DNA from: SXOA01 sp051004015
GTDB taxonomy: Bacteria > Planctomycetota > Planctomycetia > Pirellulales > Pirellulaceae
Assembly: GCA_051004015.1 (NCBI GenBank)
Contig: JBPCKT010000065.1
Location: 1 to 64,000 of the forward strand
Direction: 5' to 3'
Length of the DNA stretch: 64,000 nucleotides
Shown here: in pieces, positions 59,859 through 64,000 of the stretch
How the letters are laid out: every line of letters starts with the position of its first letter
Numbering within the stretch: position 1 is the first letter of the stretch
The notes under the pieces: generated by a model
Seen by the model: only the letters and a program-made list of their open reading frames with translations
Told to the model about the DNA's origin: nothing
Databases searched by the model: none
Position numbers and translations under genes: made by a program

Positions 59859-59907
59859 ACCTCACACTCCGTGTGAGGAACGCCGGCACACGGAGTGTGC
59901 CGGCTAC
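59855..59907. repeat. GTAG-headed inverted palindromes filling the gap between two convergent genes
   Basis: The left unit GTAG (59855-59858) is followed by CCTCACACTCCGTGTGAGG (59860-59878). The right unit GCCGGCACACGGAGTGTGCCGGC (59882-59904) is followed by TAC, which is GTAG on the minus strand. The TAG of the left GTAG is the propeller stop; the right GTAG directly follows the glgX stop TAA on its strand. Confidence 0.75.
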
Positions 59908-61989
59908 TTACTTCGCCGCAACAAAGCAGCACAGCGAGCGATAAGACAACGTCAATCGCCGCGCTCGCGGCGGCGGCGGACCGTCAAGCTCCGGGTACAC
60001 GTCATAGGGCGATGCCGCCGCAGTATCAATGAACAGCCGCCACTGCGTTCCCTTGGCCACCGGCGGCAAAATGAACTCCCGCGGCTCATGGGTGGCGTTG
60101 ATGAGCAACAGCACGTCCCGAGCGACTCCTTCCGGATCATGCTCCGGCTCAAGCCGCTTGAACAGGGCAATCAAAGTCGTGTCTTCGCCGGACCAATCCA
60201 CGGCGGTTCCCAATGCGCTGAACCAGCTTACGTCCGGCAGGGCCCCTTCGAATTTCGGCTGGCCGGTCAGATACAGCTCGCGGCGGACGGTCGGCTGGCT
60301 GCGGCGAAACTTGATCAAGGCCTGGGCGAAGCGGACCAGGTCCGCATTTTTCTCCACGAGCGACCAGTCAAACCAGGAGATTTCGTTGTCCTGGCAGTAG
60401 GCGTTGTTGTTTCCCTTTTGCGTGCGGCGGCATTCGTCCCCCATCACGAACATCGGCACGCCCTGGCTGAGGAGCAGGGTGGACAGCATGTTGCGGATCT
60501 GCCGCTCGCGGAGATCCTCGATGTCGTGCCGCTTGGTGGGGCCTTCCACGCCGTAGTTGTCGCTGTAGTTGCAGTTGTCGCCGTCGCGGTTCCCTTCCCC
60601 GTTGGCCTCGTTGTGCTTCTCCTTGTAGCTCACCATGTCGCTGAGCGTGAACCCGTCGTGCGACGTGATGAAGTTGATGCTGCAATACGGCGGCCGGCCG
60701 GACTTCTCATACAAGTCGCTGGAGCCCGCCAGCCGCGTGACCAGCGGGCCAATGCTGCAGTCTCCGCGCCAGAAGCGGCGGACGTCGTCCCGGTAGCGGC
60801 CGTTCCATTCCGCCCAGCGGAGATCGCCGAACGAGCCCACCTGGTACGCGCCGGCGGCGTCCCACGCTTCGGCGATAATTTTGGTATCCGCCAGCAGCGG
60901 GTCCTCCGCAATCGCCTCCACCAGCGGCGGGTTGGGGACCAGGTTTCCGTTCCTATCGCGGCTAAGGATGGACGCCAGGTCGAACCGAAAGCCATCGACG
61001 TGGTAGTTGTGGACCCAGTGCCGCAAGCAGTGGAAAATCATCTCGCGGACAATCGGGTGGTTGCCGTTGACGGTATTTCCGCAGCCCGAAAAATTCACGT
61101 ATCGGCTGCCGCCGTTGCCGAGCATGTAGTAGACCTTGTTCTCCAGTCCCTTGAAGCTGAGCGTCGGCCCCAGCTCGTTCCCTTCGCAGGTGTGGTTGAA
61201 GACGACGTCGAGGATTACTTCCATCCCTGCCGCGTGCAGGGCCTTCACCATCTGCTTGAACTCGTTGACCACTTCGCCGGGCTTCCGGCTCACGCCGTAC
61301 CATTGGTGCGGGGCGAAAAACGCCAGCGGGTCATAACCCCAGTAGTTCTGCCGCTCCACCGGCTGGCCATGAAAGCCGCCGACGGGGAATTCCGCCACGG
61401 GCATCAACTCAACCGCCGTGACGCCAAGCGATTTGAGGTAGGGAATCTTCTCGATGAGCCCCAGGTACGTGCCGGGATTCGCCACCTCGCTCGACTTATG
61501 CTGCGTGAATCCGCGGACATGCGTCTCGTAAATGATGGACTCGGAGACGCTCCTGCGAAGGTGGCGGTCCCCTTCCCATTCAAAGTAGTCGTCGACCACG
61601 ACGCACTTCGGCGGGCGAACGATGCCGTCCGGCGCAGGCTGAAAGTTGCCGGCCAGCGCTTTGGCGTACGGATCAATCAGCCGGGCTTTGCCGTCGAACC
61701 ACTGCCCCGTTTCCGGATCGCGCGGGCCATCCGCTTGAAAGTGATAAAGCTGCCCTGCGCCGGCCCCGGGAATGAAGATGCTCCAGATGTCCCCCCAGCG
61801 GTCCGTCTCGCGCTCGAAAGAAATGACCTCCGTCGGCTCGCTGTCTTCGACTTCATCGTACAGCAGCAGCCGCATTTCCTTGGCGCTGCGGCTGAACACG
61901 ACAAACTGCACGCCGTTGTCATGGAGAATGGCTCCATACGGCAGCATGTGCGTGAACTGGAGTTTGGGATGGACGTGTCGCATGAGCAT
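59908..61989 (-). CDS. glgX: Glycogen debranching enzyme (isoamylase type)
   Basis: A GH13 enzyme of 693 residues that hydrolyses alpha-1,6 branches of glycogen. An N-terminal CBM48-like domain (LPYGAILHDNGVQFVVFSRS) comes first. Catalytic blocks are ILDVVFNHTCEG, GFRFDLASILSR (nucleophile Asp), IAEAWDAAGAYQVGSF (acid/base Glu region) and ITSHDGFTLSDMVSY. A C-terminal beta-sandwich ends the protein. The ATG at 61989 has GAGG 8 bases upstream; ATG 61983 and TTG 62013 are alternatives. A palindrome abuts its stop codon. Confidence 0.93.
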   Translation of the reverse strand: MLMRHVHPKLQFTHMLPYGAILHDNGVQFVVFSRSAKEMRLLLYDEVEDSEPTEVISFERETDRWGDIWSIFIPGAGAGQLYHFQADGPRDPETGQWFDGKARLIDPYAKALAGNFQPAPDGIVRPPKCVVVDDYFEWEGDRHLRRSVSESIIYETHVRGFTQHKSSEVANPGTYLGLIEKIPYLKSLGVTAVELMPVAEFPVGGFHGQPVERQNYWGYDPLAFFAPHQWYGVSRKPGEVVNEFKQMVKALHAAGMEVILDVVFNHTCEGNELGPTLSFKGLENKVYYMLGNGGSRYVNFSGCGNTVNGNHPIVREMIFHCLRHWVHNYHVDGFRFDLASILSRDRNGNLVPNPPLVEAIAEDPLLADTKIIAEAWDAAGAYQVGSFGDLRWAEWNGRYRDDVRRFWRGDCSIGPLVTRLAGSSDLYEKSGRPPYCSINFITSHDGFTLSDMVSYKEKHNEANGEGNRDGDNCNYSDNYGVEGPTKRHDIEDLRERQIRNMLSTLLLSQGVPMFVMGDECRRTQKGNNNAYCQDNEISWFDWSLVEKNADLVRFAQALIKFRRSQPTVRRELYLTGQPKFEGALPDVSWFSALGTAVDWSGEDTTLIALFKRLEPEHDPEGVARDVLLLINATHEPREFILPPVAKGTQWRLFIDTAAASPYDVYPELDGPPPPRARRLTLSYRSLCCFVAAK

Positions 61990-62013
61990 GGGGAGAGCCT
62001 CGTGCTGAATCAA

Positions 62014-62445
62014 GGTGGTCGCGACCCGTTGGAGTCCCGCCTTCAGGCGGTCCCAACACCCTCACGAAGCAAAAAAGCGGCCCCTCCATCACAATCGGCA
62101 TAAACCGACTGGGGAAATGAAGCCGCCCCCTGCCGCAAGATATTGGCGCACGTTTATGTACCACCCGAATCCACCCGAGGCCTCTCGGAAAGCCAATATA
62201 GCTCTGGGATTGCGCCAATCGCCGGCCACTGGCACCAGTTGCCTAGACTTTGTCCGTCCCCCCGAGTCCGCCGGTATGTTAAGCCGTGCCGCCTGCATAG
62301 GCTGGCCACTGGGCGAGCCGAAAGTAGGATGGGCTTCCCAGCCCGTCCATGCCGGTCATCGCCGCGAACAAAATCGGCGGCTATCCGGCCAGAGTGCCGC
62401 AAACGCCCAAATACATGGCCACCACCAAAGGGCGATTCCCTTGGC
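62014..62445. other. Intergenic region with two palindromes
   Basis: No gene is supported. It holds a hairpin at 62028-62057 (GTTGG/CCAAC and CCGCCT/AGGCGG) close to the glgX start and a GTAG-headed palindrome at 62324-62353. A loose open frame on the minus strand has no recognisable content. Confidence 0.5.
62324..62353 (+). repeat. GTAG-headed REP-like palindrome
   Basis: GTAG, then GATGGGCT, loop TCCC, AGCCCGTC and ATGCC. The stem has one T-G mismatch at the same position as in the fhcB copy. It is intergenic, about 90 bases downstream of the lipoprotein gene's stop. Confidence 0.7.
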
Positions 62446-63747
62446 CTACCGGCCAGCGGTGCTCCGCAGCGCAATAGCGGCCAATGTGGTTGCCAGAATC
62501 GGGTCGTCTTCTTTCATCAGCGAGCTCAGGGAATTGCGGAAGCTCCCGTCGACTTGCTGTTCCGCGGAAACCAGCCCCCTCAATACTGTCCGCCAGTCGC
62601 CAGGCCAATTCAGGGCAGCGTAGAGTTCGCCCCGCGCGGCCAAGTGATAGAAGTGCAAAGCGTCTCCCCACGGGGCTGATTCGTCTTCGGGAATTCCCTC
62701 CGGTCGCTGCAGGCGGGGATGATCCTTGAGCCACTTTGCCGCATCCTGAACCCGCGGTTCCTCCCGAGTCACACCCGCCATGAGGAGAGCCAGCGCTCCA
62801 TCACACGTCGTGGTCGCATAGCTGCGAAAATAGGCAGAGCCCGATTCCTCCACCGGCGCAAGACGCCCCTTGTTTGCGGCCAATACGACCGGGCTGAAAT
62901 AAAACCCCCCGTCAAACGGCACGAAGCCGCTAGCCTTGAGGTCCGGAGGGAGTGGTTGCGGACGGATCTCGTCGGGATGACGCTGCGTTAATCGCAAAAA
63001 GGCCTGTGCTCTCTGAAAAACCGCCTGGTCCCCTTCGTCCCCGAACCCCGCCGTGGCACTTTCCCGGAGGGCCTGCAAAACCCGCCGCGTATGGGCGAGA
63101 TCGACATGACCGGAGGAACCGGGCTTTCGCTGTCCGCCAAATCCCCAAGCGCCGAACGCGGGGTCGCTGGGAGGAAACCCGGCGGCCTCGTCGAATTGCT
63201 GCCGCACCAGATAGGCTCGCATTTTCAGAATCCGCGATCGGTCCCCCGGATCGCCGGCCAGTACCAGGCAGCGGAGGGCGTAGGCGGTCGAGTAGTTGGG
63301 GTATTCCAGAACCTCGGGATCGTGAAACCCCAGTACGCCGTCCTCGTTCAGATGGGTGCGGATGAATCTTAGCGCCTGCTCGGTTCTCTCTGGAGGACGC
63401 GGCACCGCCTTTTCGGGAATGCTAAGAAGCAGATGCAGGACAAAGGGTGTATATGCCTGCCCGCTTCGCAGTACCGCGTAGTTGCCGCTATGCCAGCCGC
63501 CATCCTCTGCCTGCTGTTGCCATAGCCACTGGGCAGAGCGGCGCAGGGCCTGAACAGGCTCATCTACGTTCGCTCGGTCCAGCGGTTTTTCATCACGACC
63601 GCGCGAAGAGTCCCGAGCAGGTGGGGGGTGGGAATCAGGAGGTGGTAAAGCGCGGGCGCTATCCCCTTGTGTTCCGCATCCTGCCGTCAAGCACGGCAAG
63701 ACGCCTGCCAGCAGCAACACACTTGGCCACCAGTCATGCGCGGTCAT
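62446..63747 (-). CDS. Terpene-cyclase/prenyltransferase-fold lipoprotein
   Basis: A protein of 433 residues. A signal sequence with lipobox LTAGC begins it. Then come QW-type alpha/alpha repeats: SAQWLWQQQAEDGGWHSGNY, ALRFIRTHLNEDGVLGFHDP and VSAEQQVDGSFRNSLSSLMK. The fold is the squalene-hopene-cyclase-like barrel, but the DxDD motif of cyclases is absent, so it is probably not a cyclase. A polyisoprenoid- or glycan-binding role is possible. The gene lies 11 bases after the stop of the partial gene at the window edge. Confidence 0.8.
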   Translation of the reverse strand: MTAHDWWPSVLLLAGVLPCLTAGCGTQGDSARALPPPDSHPPPARDSSRGRDEKPLDRANVDEPVQALRRSAQWLWQQQAEDGGWHSGNYAVLRSGQAYTPFVLHLLLSIPEKAVPRPPERTEQALRFIRTHLNEDGVLGFHDPEVLEYPNYSTAYALRCLVLAGDPGDRSRILKMRAYLVRQQFDEAAGFPPSDPAFGAWGFGGQRKPGSSGHVDLAHTRRVLQALRESATAGFGDEGDQAVFQRAQAFLRLTQRHPDEIRPQPLPPDLKASGFVPFDGGFYFSPVVLAANKGRLAPVEESGSAYFRSYATTTCDGALALLMAGVTREEPRVQDAAKWLKDHPRLQRPEGIPEDESAPWGDALHFYHLAARGELYAALNWPGDWRTVLRGLVSAEQQVDGSFRNSLSSLMKEDDPILATTLAAIALRSTAGR

Positions 63748-63758
63748 GGCAAGCGAGC

Positions 63759-64000
63759 CTAACGGGGGACTTTCTTGGAATCGGTCACTTTCACCTCGCT
63801 AGCTGCAGCTTTGGCTATCTTCACGAGCAGCGGCGCTTCGCGGTCGGTGGTCAGGCACGAGATGACGGCTGCGGTGCAGAAGACAGGGCTGGTGATGCAG
63901 TGATGACCGGACCAGCTTCCGTCGCTGTTCTGGATTTTGGCCAGTCGCTGCTGCATCTTTGCGTCCCATTCTTTCCATTCCTTGCCGCCTGAGATGACGA
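63759..64000 (-). CDS. Partial terpene-cyclase-fold protein, cut by the window end
   Basis: Only the C-terminal 80 residues are inside the window. They contain KEWKEWDAKMQQRLAKIQNS, then DGSWSGHHC, SPVFCTAAVISCL and a charged tail, the pattern of terpene-cyclase/prenyltransferase repeats. The first codons lie past 64000. It is the upstream gene of the lipoprotein at 62446, so two fold-related genes stand in tandem. Confidence 0.65.
   Translation of the reverse strand, partial: VISGGKEWKEWDAKMQQRLAKIQNSDGSWSGHHCITSPVFCTAAVISCLTTDREAPLLVKIAKAAASEVKVTDSKKVPR

Noticed and set aside
60088..62103. Open frame of about 670 codons on the plus strand opposite glgX
   Set aside because: The glgX frame on the minus strand holds all GH13 catalytic motifs. 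The antisense product has no recognisable domain.
62154..62474. Minus-strand frame of about 106 codons between glgX and the lipoprotein gene
   Set aside because: It crosses a GTAG palindrome, overlaps the end of the lipoprotein gene and shows no motif.

Overview
The window looks like chromosomal DNA of a planctomycete (Pirellulales/Gemmatales-like). Pointers are the high GC content, a sulfatase with secreted DUF1080, SUMF1 and PQQ-propeller proteins, many Tat/Sec-exported proteins of unknown function, a Ser/Thr kinase with C-terminal TPR-like repeats, an archaeal-type formylmethanofuran dehydrogenase subunit (FhcB), futalosine-pathway menaquinone synthesis (MqnE) and a free-standing RNA polymerase alpha-CTD-like protein. 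This assignment is inferred from gene content; there is no rRNA in the window.

Layout. 0.5-11.2 kb: an exported protein, hpt plus a glycosyltransferase, a TolC-like lipoprotein, tRNA-His, a ferredoxin with a small partner, a PhoD-like phosphatase with a sulfatase, and mqnE. 11.2-12.5 kb: a HAD hydrolase and a DUF1080 protein. 12.8-28.5 kb: a long, almost entirely plus-strand exopolysaccharide locus. It holds a Wzz/GumC-like chain-length protein, a GT2, an aminotransferase, a Gfo/Idh dehydrogenase and an acetyltransferase (a WbpE/WbpB/WbpD-like set), a flavoprotein, a polysaccharide deacetylase, a UDP-GlcNAc 2-epimerase (WecB/WbpI), a GT87-like membrane protein, a polyprenyl-phosphate sugar transferase, a Wzy-like polymerase and two GT4 enzymes. 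This is a nearly complete Wzx/Wzy-type pathway for a polymer that probably contains a diacetamido-uronic acid. No flippase is visible.

28.5-38 kb: a DUF11-type surface protein, a sugar isomerase-like Tat protein, two membrane proteins, metG, a DUF1877 protein and ispD. 38.3-40.5 kb: an alpha-CTD-like protein behind a structured leader, a very short flagellin-like protein, a secreted low-complexity protein and the remnant of an effector-type gene. 40.5-46.5 kb: a TPR kinase, then an accessory stretch with small putative zinc-ribbon proteins on the minus strand and several repeat types. 46.5-57 kb: an exported protein, guaB, a methyltransferase, and a minus-strand group fhcB-moaA-cysteine desulfurase that joins molybdopterin synthesis to a C1 enzyme; then an esterase and FliN. 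57.3-64 kb: a SUMF1-fold protein, a PQQ propeller, glgX and two terpene-cyclase-fold proteins, the last one cut by the window edge.

The most unusual signal is a set of GTAG-headed palindromes that look like REP/BIME elements. One inverted pair lies in frame inside fhcB. Others sit exactly on or next to stop codons (46490, 47931, 59856, 59908). Other points worth a second look are the mini-flagellin, the cluster of small zinc-ribbon genes and the alpha-CTD leader.
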